Assembly: GCA_030145585.1 (NCBI GenBank)
Contig: JAQYVK010000522.1
Location: 1 to 35,772 of the forward strand
Source: Desulfatiglandales bacterium
GTDB taxonomy: Bacteria > Desulfobacterota > DSM-4660 > Desulfatiglandales > HGW-15
Length of the DNA: 35,772 nt
Reading direction: 5' to 3'
Below, piece after piece: positions 1 through 9,630 of the stretch. The stretch's first letter is position 1. Every line of letters begins with the position of its first letter. The position numbers were made by a program, and so were the translations under genes. Below the pieces are notes generated by a model. That model was not told the origin of the DNA. It did not search any database and saw nothing but the letters and a program-made list of their open reading frames with translations.

Positions 1-164
1 TTGTAGGGAAGCTGTTTCAATTCTGGGTGCCGTATTCTGGGTTCTGAAAGCTTCAAAGTTACGGTTTGACACGGTTAACTCATAGCCTTATAAGAACGAG
101 GGGAATAGCACCGTTGCGGAACGGGCAGGTTGTTGTGAGACATCTATTGAAAGTAGTCGGTCGT

Positions 165-1376
165 ATGAATCCGGATCTTCAACAGAGCGATGGGGGTAAT
201 AAAAACAGAGCCGCGAATATTGTTCTCATCATGCTCTGCATGAGCTTCCAGCCCCTAGCACAAACCGCCATTGCCCTTTTTCTCCCCATTATTCAGGATG
301 TTTTAGAAATTTCCTTTTCCAAGGCGGGAACTCTCTCCGCAGTGGGGATTTTCGTTTACGCTTTGGTACAAATCCCTTCAGGGTATCTGGCCGATCGATT
401 GGGATTGAAAAAGATCTTCTTCATCGGGATTCTTGGGACAACGGTCCTTTGTTTCGCTTTCGGCCTGATCTCTACCTACTGGCAGGCGCTACTCAACCAG
501 GCTCTGACCGGGCTATTCAGGGCTTTCCTGTTCGCCTCGGGGCTTGCCCTCTTAACCGGCTGGTTTGGTCCGCAGAGGCGTGCCACCGCGATGGGACTTT
601 CTCCAATCGGCCTGTTCTCAGGCCCACTTGTCATGAACTTCCTTGGCCCTTCACTTGAATCACATTTCAACTGGCGATTTCCCTTTATGTCTTTCGCCTC
701 AGTGGGTGTCCTATCAGCCTTTGCCTTTCTCTGGTTCGGCAGGGATTCTCTCCAGAACGGAACCGGGCCTAAAGTGCGCCTGGGAGATGTCTACCAGCTT
801 TTTCGTTTCCCATTTATGTGGGTATGCGCGGTTATCCAGTTTGTCAGGCTTGGCGTCTTGAACGGGCTTACTTTTTGGTTACCCAGTTACCTCATTAATG
901 AGAGAGGGTTTTCTTTGCAGACGACCGGATTAATCCTCTCCATCCGTCTCCTCATAATGGCCCCTTCAAATATTATGGGCGGTTATATTTCCGACAGGCT
1001 AAAAAACCCGACGCTGGTCATCGGAGGATCCCTGGTTATGATTGCAATAACAACGGCACTGTTTGTCGTGGTGGAGAACAGGGGCCTGTTGGTCTTTCTG
1101 GTATATATAAATGCCCTATTCATCATGCTCTACTTCGGCCCCCTTTTCGCCGCCCCCGTAGAAAAATATGGCAGTCACATGACGGGCACGATTACGGGAT
1201 TTAGTAACTTCTTTGCGAACCTAGGCGGATTTACGTTTACCTACCTCCTCGGTCTGCTCAAAGAAGAAACCGGTTTTTTCAAACCGGGGTTTTACACCCT
1301 TGCGTCGGCTTGCGTGGTGGGTCTTTTTTTTACGATCATGCTAGAACGCATAAGGCGTAAAGAAACCCCGACCTAA
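165..1376 (+). CDS. MFS transporter
   Basis: 12-TM-like hydrophobic ORF with MFS motif GYLADRLGLKK. The internal ATG at 165 (MNPDLQQ...) is a more likely start than 66. Confidence 0.85.
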   Translation: MNPDLQQSDGGNKNRAANIVLIMLCMSFQPLAQTAIALFLPIIQDVLEISFSKAGTLSAVGIFVYALVQIPSGYLADRLGLKKIFFIGILGTTVLCFAFGLISTYWQALLNQALTGLFRAFLFASGLALLTGWFGPQRRATAMGLSPIGLFSGPLVMNFLGPSLESHFNWRFPFMSFASVGVLSAFAFLWFGRDSLQNGTGPKVRLGDVYQLFRFPFMWVCAVIQFVRLGVLNGLTFWLPSYLINERGFSLQTTGLILSIRLLIMAPSNIMGGYISDRLKNPTLVIGGSLVMIAITTALFVVVENRGLLVFLVYINALFIMLYFGPLFAAPVEKYGSHMTGTITGFSNFFANLGGFTFTYLLGLLKEETGFFKPGFYTLASACVVGLFFTIMLERIRRKETPT

Positions 1377-1400
1377 GGGCGGGGTTTCTTTACGCCTTAT
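1350..1400. repeat. perfect 21-bp inverted repeat overlapping the 3' end of the MFS gene
   Basis: ataaggcgtaaagaaaccccg (1350-1370) / cggggtttctttacgccttat (1380-1400). The left arm is coding and the stop codon lies in the loop. Confidence 0.9.
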
Positions 1401-1543
1401 TGATCTTTATCCTGGCAGGGATGCCTTCCGGCTATCCGGCCGATCGATTGGTATTAATAAAAGATCATCTCCAAGAGAGTTGGTTGATATATGAAGCTTA
1501 GTTGCTCAAGTGGTTATAGAATCGATTGAAATCGCTGTCCAAA

Positions 1544-1708
1544 GGATTCAAGGATCCAAGGATTCGAGGGGTCAAGCATTTACCAAAAAGAACCGCAGAA
1601 TATCGAACAAGGAATAATGAATATCGAAGGAGAAAAAAACTTCATAATTCGACATTCCTTGTTCGAAATTCGATATTCGTTTTTAAATCCACTTGGATCC
1701 TTGAATCC
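1544..1708. repeat. MITE-like inverted-repeat element
   Basis: Perfect 17-bp terminal inverted repeats ggattcaaggatccaag (1544-1560) / cttggatccttgaatcc (1692-1708), with internal inverted pieces gaatatcgaacaaggaat / attccttgttcgaa. Confidence 0.75.
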
Positions 1709-1710
1709 TC

Positions 1711-1774
1711 GAATCCTGCCCGCCGTTTTTTAGCGGGCCGACCCCTTTCTCCCAACTAATTGGGAGAAGAACCT
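1711..1774. repeat. double-hairpin dispersed repeat, copy 1
   Basis: gaatcctgcccgccgttttttagcgggccgacccctttctcccaactaattgggagaagaacc; near-identical reverse complement at 35231-35294. Confidence 0.8.
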
Positions 1775-1789
1775 TAATAAAGAACTTTT

Positions 1790-3151
1790 TCAGAGGATTT
1801 TAATGATTACCAGTGTCATGTCATCCCTGACAGCACCGTCTCTCCGATAGCGGGACAGGGCCTCGAGAAGAGTTTGTTGAATCTCCTTTGAAGGCATGGA
1901 TGCATGCCTTTTGATAATGTGATTCATGCGATCCCTTCCAAACATCTCTCCTTCCGGATTCATGACTTCCCAGATCCCATCTGTGGCGAGAACGAGGACC
2001 TGCCCCGCCCTAATGTCTCTTTGGGATATTTTGTATTCGGCCTCCTTAACAAGGCCCAGAGGGAGGCCTTTTTCTCCAGCCAGCTCCTCAAATGTGTCGG
2101 TTACCGAATCATAGATGATGGCTGATTCATGGCCTGCATTTAACCAGCGAATTTTTCCCCCGGGTCTGTCGATCTCCGTATATAAAAGGGTCATGAATCG
2201 TCCCGTTTCCTTTACGTCATCCACAAGCTGACGGTTCGCTCCCGAAACAACGCCTTCGATCTCATCTGAAAGAGAAGATCCCTGCCGGATAATCGCACGG
2301 GCCGTCGCCATAAGTAGGGCCGAGGGGATGCCGTGATCCGAGACATCTCCAACCACCACACCCAGTTTACCCTTACTGGAGTTATTGAGTTCCAGATAAT
2401 CATAATAATCGCCACCCGTTTCATCACAATAGATACTTGTCCCTGCGATATCCAATCCTTCAACCTCCGGATCGGCCTGCGGCAGAAGATTCTGTTGGAC
2501 TTCCATGGCGAGTGAAAGGGAATGACGCACACGTCGGTGCTCTTTGTTCAATGCCGTCATGGCTAGCTCGCGAGCGTGCACGAAATATTTTAGAAGAAAA
2601 AAAACAATAGCAGAAACCCCGCCGATGTTCATCACATAGGATATGACCACGATAAGCGGCGGCAATTTCGCTTCTGGGGTAACACGAATCTCATCCCATC
2701 CGGAAAAGGCCATCAGCAACAGATAAGCCAAAAACCATGGCAACGCCCGGGTCGTTCCGGCGAACATCAGCGCGCCTACGGGCGAAAGTATCGACCATAT
2801 GATGACTGCACTGGAAGGCGCAAAGCCACCCAAACTCCATTGGAGGAGAAAAGGCAGAATCAGGATCAACAGGAGTTGGCTGAGACAAAAGAATCTGTAG
2901 TGTTTCGTGCGGAAAAAATATAACAGGGTGAAGCAAGTAATGATGGAGTAACCCAATGGAAAACTGCCTGCCAAAGGGAGCCCTAAAGTGAAATAGACGG
3001 CCGCCCATAAAAGTCCCAGTATCCCATAAGTACCCGCCAACAGAATAAGGACCGTCTTCCGGAGCTGGTGCTCCTTTGTGTCGGGAGTAAGGCTGCACGC
3101 CTTGGACAGGGCATCCATCCATCGTTGACGTATTTCTTTAAGATTATTCAT
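1790..3151 (-). CDS. membrane SpoIIE/PP2C-type serine phosphatase (RsbU-like)
   Basis: N-terminal TM segments, then NLLPQ...GGDYYDY...VVVGDVSDHGIPSALLMATARAIIR and ATDGIWEV motifs typical of the SpoIIE domain. Confidence 0.88.
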   Translation of the reverse strand: MNNLKEIRQRWMDALSKACSLTPDTKEHQLRKTVLILLAGTYGILGLLWAAVYFTLGLPLAGSFPLGYSIITCFTLLYFFRTKHYRFFCLSQLLLILILPFLLQWSLGGFAPSSAVIIWSILSPVGALMFAGTTRALPWFLAYLLLMAFSGWDEIRVTPEAKLPPLIVVISYVMNIGGVSAIVFFLLKYFVHARELAMTALNKEHRRVRHSLSLAMEVQQNLLPQADPEVEGLDIAGTSIYCDETGGDYYDYLELNNSSKGKLGVVVGDVSDHGIPSALLMATARAIIRQGSSLSDEIEGVVSGANRQLVDDVKETGRFMTLLYTEIDRPGGKIRWLNAGHESAIIYDSVTDTFEELAGEKGLPLGLVKEAEYKISQRDIRAGQVLVLATDGIWEVMNPEGEMFGRDRMNHIIKRHASMPSKEIQQTLLEALSRYRRDGAVRDDMTLVIIKIL

Positions 3152-3309
3152 TTGGGTTTCAGACAGGCTTTCTGGAACCGGCCACTCAATTCCAAGTCAT
3201 TTACCATTAACCAAATCATGACGGTAAGAAAAACCTAAGAACAAAACATCACCTGTCAAGGACTCAACCCGTTCCCCGCAATATTTCAAAACATCTGATG
3301 CCTTTATCA

Positions 3310-4407
3310 TTACCCCTTGTGATTTATGATTCTCAAGGCCTCATGTTGGTCCAATTTCACATCGGAGAGTCCGACCCGTCCGTCTCCATGAAAATCAGTC
3401 CCCCCAGAGATCAACAACCCATGTTCACGCGCGATCTTATCATAATGGGCTATAGCTTCCTCTCTGTAATTAGGATCATAGGGATAAGACACCTCGATCC
3501 CGTCCAGGCCTTGATCGATGAGGGGGTATAGGACGTTTCGATCAAAATGTTCATAACTCAACCTTCCATGGTCGACCGCCGGGTGCACCAGAATTGAAAT
3601 AGCCTTGGCCCTTTTGAGTAATTCAAGTCCTTCGAAAATCCCCTTGTCGCGCCATGGAGTATCTTTGAGATTTATTGACATATTACCCTGATTGGTCTCA
3701 GCAAGCCTCATCGCCTCTTCCGCCTTCATTCCCTCTGATTGATAAATTTTAGCCAGTCTCTTCGTCTTTTGCCTTTCCGGCCTGAAGATGTAGAGGCCGA
3801 TTTTCTCCCTGGAAGAATCCGGTGCCCAATCCACGAAATGGTCAATGATTGTTTGGTATGTGAAGGGTATCGGGTGTTGGATGACGTCTTGTTCCTTTTC
3901 TGCCTCTTTAAAGAGGGCTTTGTTTTTGGTCTCCGCTCTGTTTCGGAGGATTTCTATGACCTCCTCCGCTGACTGAAACCTATCGGCAAGACCATCCAGA
4001 TTCAAATCAAAGGCCCGCTTGATCCTACCGTCAAGATCTCTTTCCCCTCTCTTCATGCTCCGGTATCTGCAGAATTCTCCCAATTGGGCATCAATTCGTT
4101 TGAGTGCCTCCCGATAATTATCTTGGTTCACACGCGGGAACAACCCGGCCAAATGGACGGTGATCTCGGTTTTTTCTTCCATCAAACTTAGTTCAATACC
4201 CGGCACAAACCTTTTCTCATTAGGGTGAACAATATGCTCCCGCTTCTTTAAAGATCGGTAAACTGGTTCAATGCCGGACAGGGTATCATGGTCGGTCAAT
4301 GCAAAATACCCCAAGCCGCGTTCCTGAATGACGTGAGTGACCAATTCATCCGGGCTTATAGCCCCGTCCGAGAAGGTGGTATGTGTATGGAAATTTGCAA
4401 AAGACAT
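3310..4407 (-). CDS. PHP-domain metal-dependent phosphoesterase with a large insertion
   Basis: NFHTHTTFSDG, LTDHDT, PGIELS, LVHPA, GGTDFHGD PHP motifs. Confidence 0.85.
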   Translation of the reverse strand: MSFANFHTHTTFSDGAISPDELVTHVIQERGLGYFALTDHDTLSGIEPVYRSLKKREHIVHPNEKRFVPGIELSLMEEKTEITVHLAGLFPRVNQDNYREALKRIDAQLGEFCRYRSMKRGERDLDGRIKRAFDLNLDGLADRFQSAEEVIEILRNRAETKNKALFKEAEKEQDVIQHPIPFTYQTIIDHFVDWAPDSSREKIGLYIFRPERQKTKRLAKIYQSEGMKAEEAMRLAETNQGNMSINLKDTPWRDKGIFEGLELLKRAKAISILVHPAVDHGRLSYEHFDRNVLYPLIDQGLDGIEVSYPYDPNYREEAIAHYDKIAREHGLLISGGTDFHGDGRVGLSDVKLDQHEALRIINHKG

Positions 4408-4490
4408 CGTTAATAACTAGGACAACCCTTTCTGCCAATTGAACGAATACACCCGGAATTCGGGTGCCAGTCCATTTAAAATCTCGTTTT

Positions 4491-4616
4491 GGAGTTATGG
4501 AGTACTGGAGTCCTGAAAATACTACAAGATCCGACAAATGGACTATTGTTTGTTAACGCAGCGAAAGATAAAGTTCAATGTTTTGCTCTATTCTGAAATC
4601 AATACTCCATCACTCC
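4491..4616. repeat. short inverted-repeat element (MITE-like)
   Basis: ggagttatggagtactgg (4491-4508) versus caatactccatcactcc (4600-4616), imperfect inverted repeats around an AT-rich core. Confidence 0.55.
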
Positions 4617-4780
4617 GGTTTAATTATTATGACATCGCCAATAGTCTCTGACCTGATTATCAAGACCAGGTTTTTTAAGTTTTAATACTTCGAGGTCGGC
4701 CTCAGATCGATGGGTGAGGTTCTTCTTAAAAATTGAGGAAGTATTAGGGAGGGTATCTTTTGAATGACTTATTAGGGGTT

Positions 4781-5821
4781 CTATGAAAAAAGAACTTTTT
4801 GTCTGTCATCCTCCGGAAGGTCGGTTTCGCCTTTCTGCTCCACTTCTGGAATCTTCCCTTTTAGAAAATATCGATCAAACAATCTGTTAAAATCCGTCCA
4901 GTCCCCTTCCTTCCGATCCCTTTCCATAAATCGACCCAAACCGTTCATTTTGGCATCCAAATCATCGATCAGATGGAGCGCATAGGCCTCCAAGAATTTG
5001 GGCCTTTTGGGGGAACCGAATTCAAACTGGCCATGGTGGCTGAGAATAAGGTGTTTCAGACGAAGGGCAAGCTCCTCAGGAAAGTCCTTTAGGTCTTGCA
5101 ATTTTTCATCCACCAACGTGACACCCAGGACAACATGACCGAGGAGTCTTCCCTCATCCGTGTAATCGATCTGACGATCGCAGTGTAGTTCCTTTATCTT
5201 CCCTATGTCGTGCAGAAAAGCCCCTGCCATCAGCATATCCTTATCCAATTCCGGATAGTGCTCGACAACATATCGGCCCATTTGACAGACTGAAAGGGTA
5301 TGTTCCAATAGCCCGCCAAGATAGCTGTGGTGAAAATTTTTCGCTGCCGGTGCCCTTTTGAAGCTGGCAATGAATACACGGTCAGATAAAAACTTATCAA
5401 TAAGAGACTTAATAAAATGGTTTTCTATGCCCTTGAGGATCTTCCTCAGGGCTCGCATCATGTCTTTCACATCTCTCGCGCTACTCTCTATAAAAAGGTC
5501 CGGGTCCCCCCCCCGGTCTTCCGGGACTTTCAGGTTTGAAAGCGTCACCTGAATCTGATTACGGTAAGAGCTGGCGCGTCCTTCCACATGAATGACATCG
5601 CCCTCTCTAAAAAGGGGAGAAAGGGTGTCCGCCCTCTCCCATACCTTCGCCTCAACTTCTCCGGTACGATCACCAAGGGTGAGACTTAAAAAGGGGGTCC
5701 CCTTTTTGGTTGTTCCCACCCTTTTCACCTTGACCATATAAAGTCCTTGAACGCGTTCCTCCTCTTTCAAGTCCTTTATCCAGAGATGGGGTTTTTTGTC
5801 ATCTGCCGTATATTTTGCCAT
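4781..5821 (-). CDS. YhaM-like 3'-5' exoribonuclease (OB-fold + HD domain)
   Basis: N-terminal OB fold (LTLGDRTGEVEAKVWERADTL) followed by HD motifs (HHSYLGGLLEHTLSV, AGAFLHDIGK). Confidence 0.85.
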   Translation of the reverse strand: MAKYTADDKKPHLWIKDLKEEERVQGLYMVKVKRVGTTKKGTPFLSLTLGDRTGEVEAKVWERADTLSPLFREGDVIHVEGRASSYRNQIQVTLSNLKVPEDRGGDPDLFIESSARDVKDMMRALRKILKGIENHFIKSLIDKFLSDRVFIASFKRAPAAKNFHHSYLGGLLEHTLSVCQMGRYVVEHYPELDKDMLMAGAFLHDIGKIKELHCDRQIDYTDEGRLLGHVVLGVTLVDEKLQDLKDFPEELALRLKHLILSHHGQFEFGSPKRPKFLEAYALHLIDDLDAKMNGLGRFMERDRKEGDWTDFNRLFDRYFLKGKIPEVEQKGETDLPEDDRQKVLFS

Positions 5822-5864
5822 GGTTGTTCTTGACCTTCATACCTGCCATGATGGCCCGTCATGC

Positions 5865-7160
5865 CTAATCGTCAAAATCGCCTTCCGGGCCCTTCTTTGT
5901 GTTCAATGTAGACGCCCGCTCAGCTATCTTTTCTTCCGTCCACTGAGCAGGATCCTCCATGCGAGTACTTTTCGGACCGAGATCATAGGAGTCTGCTCCA
6001 ATAATGGCCTCAATGGCCAAGGGGGCAGTATCTTCGGCATTGAAGACATCCCGGAGTAGCCGATAGATAAATTCCTCCACACCCTGAACCATCCTTTCAC
6101 GAATGTCGCTTGAGAGGCCTTGAAGCTTGTTCTCGAAAGGTAAGTTGAGTTTTTTGTAATTTCCGCCTTTGAGCCCGTTTGAGGAGGCATGGGCCACCAT
6201 CTCGTTCCACAGCTCTTCAGTCACCCCTTTGTCCGGCATTTTGACAAATTCGCCCTTTTCATCCAGCATGGCATTGCCGTAATCATTGACCTTGACACCC
6301 CAAGCAATCATTTGGAGTGCCGTTGCTACATTGGCCTTTGTAGTGTTGGTTTCCTTTGCGATTTTTTTGAGCCGTTCAGAGTCATTTCCGGAAGTGCCGT
6401 GCTGAGCTCCGGAGACGCGATACTTTTCCACCGCCTTATGGATTTCAACGGTGAGGGGCACCTGGATGCCGGCCTCCCCGTCCTGGATCCCGTGGGTGGT
6501 GCCGTTGTTTAGGGCGATCCAGTCAGGGAAAATGTCATGAGCATTGAGGCCCTGAATTAGAAATGAGGCCTCCTCCACCGTGGAAAGGCCCTCCTTCCCT
6601 TTAATCTCTCCCACCTCTGTCTCAAAGGCGGCCCATTTAGGCACGTATGGGCTCAGGGCGATGCTGGCCAGCAGGTTTTTGTCATCCGGTAAGTGGGAAG
6701 CGTCTATGGCGATGGAGGTCATTCCCGCATCAAACATCGTAGGAATTTCCACCATGGCTGCTTCAACATCCAAATCGCCTTTTATGCCGTAATGGTCCGC
6801 ATGGATGGCAACCGGAATCGTAATTCCAAGTTCGTTACAAATGGCATCAACTTGTCTCGCGATATTCCAATAATTTACCGCACAGTAGGCGTTCGCACCC
6901 CCTTCGGATTTGGCAATTTCGATAATAATGGCCGCGTTTGCTTTCTGGGCGGCCAGAAGTGACCCTCGGATGACAAAGTAGTTTCGGCCGTTTGCAGCAA
7001 TCGCAATGGCATTACCTTTCGCGATCATGGCGCGGTCAATCACTTTGCCGCTCACAATCAAAGCCCTGGAATTCGGAAAGAGGCGGGCGATATTGGGTGG
7101 GCGACCTATTTTGAGTGCCTTTTCAAAATCTGACGATGAATTTCCTCTTTGTTCCGTCAT
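5865..7160 (-). CDS. class II fructose-bisphosphate aldolase family protein
   Basis: VAIHADHYG, GMTSIAIDASH, ALNNGTTHG, GAQHGTSGN motifs of class II aldolases. Confidence 0.83.
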   Translation of the reverse strand: MTEQRGNSSSDFEKALKIGRPPNIARLFPNSRALIVSGKVIDRAMIAKGNAIAIAANGRNYFVIRGSLLAAQKANAAIIIEIAKSEGGANAYCAVNYWNIARQVDAICNELGITIPVAIHADHYGIKGDLDVEAAMVEIPTMFDAGMTSIAIDASHLPDDKNLLASIALSPYVPKWAAFETEVGEIKGKEGLSTVEEASFLIQGLNAHDIFPDWIALNNGTTHGIQDGEAGIQVPLTVEIHKAVEKYRVSGAQHGTSGNDSERLKKIAKETNTTKANVATALQMIAWGVKVNDYGNAMLDEKGEFVKMPDKGVTEELWNEMVAHASSNGLKGGNYKKLNLPFENKLQGLSSDIRERMVQGVEEFIYRLLRDVFNAEDTAPLAIEAIIGADSYDLGPKSTRMEDPAQWTEEKIAERASTLNTKKGPEGDFDD

Positions 7161-7380
7161 GGGACCCTCCTTTCTGGGATAGACCTGAGTTGCATTTCAT
7201 TTTCCCCTTGCCATTCTCATTCGCCTTTGTGCTCTTCTATATGAAAACCTTCTCGGGTGGGACTTAGTGAAGCCTCCCCGCGCTCCCGCACGGGGCATCT
7301 CGTTCAAACACTAAACCCTCTCCTCCCCCTTGATGGGGGAGGAATAAGGTGGGGGTGATACCTGTTTTTTCCATCCCTCC

Positions 7381-7450
7381 GGCTGACTGTAAGGAATTAA
7401 GCATCTACAGTCAGCGGCTGACTGTAAGGAATTAAGCATCTACAGTCAGC
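7381..7450. repeat. two perfect tandem copies of a 35-bp hairpin unit
   Basis: ggctgactgtaaggaattaagcatctacagtcagc at 7381-7415 and 7416-7450. Each contains gctgactgta/tacagtcagc arms. Confidence 0.95.
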
Positions 7451-7558
7451 ACCTCCCATCAAGGGAGGGGAACTTAAAAGGAATCATTCATCCTCGCCCT
7501 TCCGGGCGGGGCATTCTGGCGAAGTGGAGTAAAGAGAATAGATTCCAGCCAACAAAGA

Positions 7559-8590
7559 CTATTTCTGCGGTTCGATGATGACCTTTATGCAGTCATAGTC
7601 CATGGGCGCACAGACTGCTTCAAAACCTTTTTGAGTTTCCGCCAGTCCAAATCTGTGGGTTATCAGTTTTTGAATCGGGATCGCTTCCCCATCGATCAAC
7701 TTCAAGGCCGTACGACAATCGGCCGGACCTCCCCCGTACGTGCTGGTAAGGGTTATCTCTGTTCTCCAGAAAAGATCATTGATGGTAGCAGGAATGGGTG
7801 CCCCTTCAGCCGCCCCGGCAAAGAAGAGTACCGTTCCCCCCCTCTCCACGACCTTTGTCGCAAGTGGGATAAACCCCTCAAAGCAAATGATCACCAGATC
7901 CGCCAACCGCCCTTCATTGGCCTCCCGAATCGTGTCTATTATTGTTTCATCAGCTTGGAGGGCAAGATGGGCACCCATCTCCCTGGCTTTTTCGAGGCGA
8001 AAAGGAATGGTATCCGCAGCGAACACCCTGCCGGCTCCCAGGGTACGGGCCAGACCGATATGAAGCAACCCTGATATCCCGCTTCCGAGTACCACAACAG
8101 ACTGGCCCGGGCGCAATCGCGCGTTTCTTTGCCCCCTCAACACACAGGCGAGAGGCTCCATGAATGAAGCATCCTCGTAGGAAAGGTCTTTTGAAAATTT
8201 GAAGACACCCCGGTCCACATTGATGGAAGGGACCCTCAGATAAGAGGCAAAACCGCCGGGATCAAAGTGGGTTCCCCTCAATAGGGTATCACAAACGGTA
8301 TGGTGACCACTGAGGCAATAATGACATGTATTACAGGGAACATGATGGGTAACGGCGACCCTGTCCCCTTCCTTGAATTTCTGGACCCCTTCACCCACGG
8401 CAACCACATCGCCGCTCACTTCATGCCCAAGGACCAGAGGCACTTTGTCGCGCCGGTACCACTCCATGACGTCACTTCCGCATATACCGCTCGCGACGAC
8501 CTTCATCAATAACTCCCCCGGGCCGATTTCGGGCACCGTCATCTCCTCGAGGCGCACGTCTTTATTGCTGTAATACATGGCCACTTTCAT
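7559..8590 (-). CDS. zinc-dependent medium-chain alcohol/polyol dehydrogenase
   Basis: GICGSDVMEWYR, LGHEVSGDVVAVGEGV, CNTCHYCLSGHHTVC structural zinc motif, GSGISGLLHIG nucleotide-binding motif. Start moved to MKVAMYY (8590), which follows the upstream gene end at 8607. Confidence 0.87.
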   Translation of the reverse strand: MKVAMYYSNKDVRLEEMTVPEIGPGELLMKVVASGICGSDVMEWYRRDKVPLVLGHEVSGDVVAVGEGVQKFKEGDRVAVTHHVPCNTCHYCLSGHHTVCDTLLRGTHFDPGGFASYLRVPSINVDRGVFKFSKDLSYEDASFMEPLACVLRGQRNARLRPGQSVVVLGSGISGLLHIGLARTLGAGRVFAADTIPFRLEKAREMGAHLALQADETIIDTIREANEGRLADLVIICFEGFIPLATKVVERGGTVLFFAGAAEGAPIPATINDLFWRTEITLTSTYGGGPADCRTALKLIDGEAIPIQKLITHRFGLAETQKGFEAVCAPMDYDCIKVIIEPQK

Positions 8591-8606
8591 GACGTTTTTA
8601 TGCCCC

Positions 8607-9518
8607 CTACCCTTTCCCCTCTTTGACCGTTTCGAACAGATCCAAGGCCTGCTTTGGCGTTGCCTTATCATGAACGACGGCGTTCAGGGCCCTCATCACG
8701 GCTTCAGGATGGGGATTCTGCCATACATTTCTTCCGAGGTTCACCCCTATGGCTCCTTTCTGCATGCCATCATAGACAAAATCAAAGACCTCAAGTTCCG
8801 TCTCACACTTCGGTCCGCCCGCAATGACCACAGGCACCGGGCACCCGTTGGTCACTTTGTCAAAATCCTCAGAGCTGTAATAGGTCTTTACGATTTTCGC
8901 ACCCAATTCCGCCGCAATACGACAGGCCAAACCCAAATACCGAGCGGTCCTTTTTTCCAATTCCTTGCCAACGGCCGTCACGGCCATGACGGGGATACCA
9001 TAATCTTCACATTCATTGATGAGGAAAGATAAATTTTCCAGAGACTCTTTTTCGTAATCACTTCCCACAAAAATGGAAATTCCCACAGCCGACACATTGA
9101 GGCGGAGAATTTCTTCAATCGAAGTGGTGATGACTTCGTTCGCCAGATCTTTCCCGACCACACTGGTCCCTCCTGAGACCCTCAAAATAATAGGCGTATC
9201 ACAGTCCGGCGCCACAGCCGATCTTAAAACCCCCCTCGTAACAAAAAGGCCATCGGCATAGGGTAGCAGATCGCGGATCGTTTCTCCCGGTCTCTCCAAG
9301 CACCTTGTCGGCCCCTGAAAGTAGCCATGATCAATGGGGAGAAACTGGCAGTGCCCATCCTCTTTTATCAATCGGGAAAGTCGATTCCTCGTACCCCAAT
9401 CTAGATTGTTGGAACCCTTGATCCATTTTCCCTTTTCTCTTGCAGGTTCGGTCGGCATATCGGAGACCTCTCTCGCCTCCAAAATCTTTTCTGCATCTGC
9501 CATATCTATCTCCTCCAT
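8607..9518 (-). CDS. class I DhnA/LsrF-family aldolase (3-hydroxy-5-phosphonooxypentane-2,4-dione thiolase-like)
   Basis: LDWGTRNRLSRL, IDHGYFQGPTRCLERPG, TRGVLRS, GCPVPVVIAGGPK, GVNLGRNVWQNPHPEAVMRALNAVVHD resemble remembered LsrF sequence closely. Confidence 0.75.
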   Translation of the reverse strand: MEEIDMADAEKILEAREVSDMPTEPAREKGKWIKGSNNLDWGTRNRLSRLIKEDGHCQFLPIDHGYFQGPTRCLERPGETIRDLLPYADGLFVTRGVLRSAVAPDCDTPIILRVSGGTSVVGKDLANEVITTSIEEILRLNVSAVGISIFVGSDYEKESLENLSFLINECEDYGIPVMAVTAVGKELEKRTARYLGLACRIAAELGAKIVKTYYSSEDFDKVTNGCPVPVVIAGGPKCETELEVFDFVYDGMQKGAIGVNLGRNVWQNPHPEAVMRALNAVVHDKATPKQALDLFETVKEGKG

Positions 9519-9630
9519 TTGTTGGTTCTTTAAACTTTTTGTCTCTTTACATTTTCCTGGACGGCACTGAGCCGAAATTTATTTTTAAAATAAAGCATTT
9601 AAACTGTCAAGGAGCATTTACTGTAATAGT

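Noticed and set aside
1526-1759. 77-aa ORF in the MFS/phosphatase gap
   Set aside because: Consists entirely of inverted repeats; not a plausible gene.
7381-7450. Possible CRISPR or tandem satellite
   Set aside because: Only two contiguous units without spacers; no cas genes.
8607-9518. AroA'-type 2-amino-3,7-dideoxy-threo-hept-6-ulosonate synthase of the alternative shikimate route
   Set aside because: Motifs (DWGxxxRLSRL, HGYFQGPTxxLER, GRNxxQxxHP) fit LsrF better, and the neighbouring gene is a zinc dehydrogenase, not a dehydroquinate synthase II.
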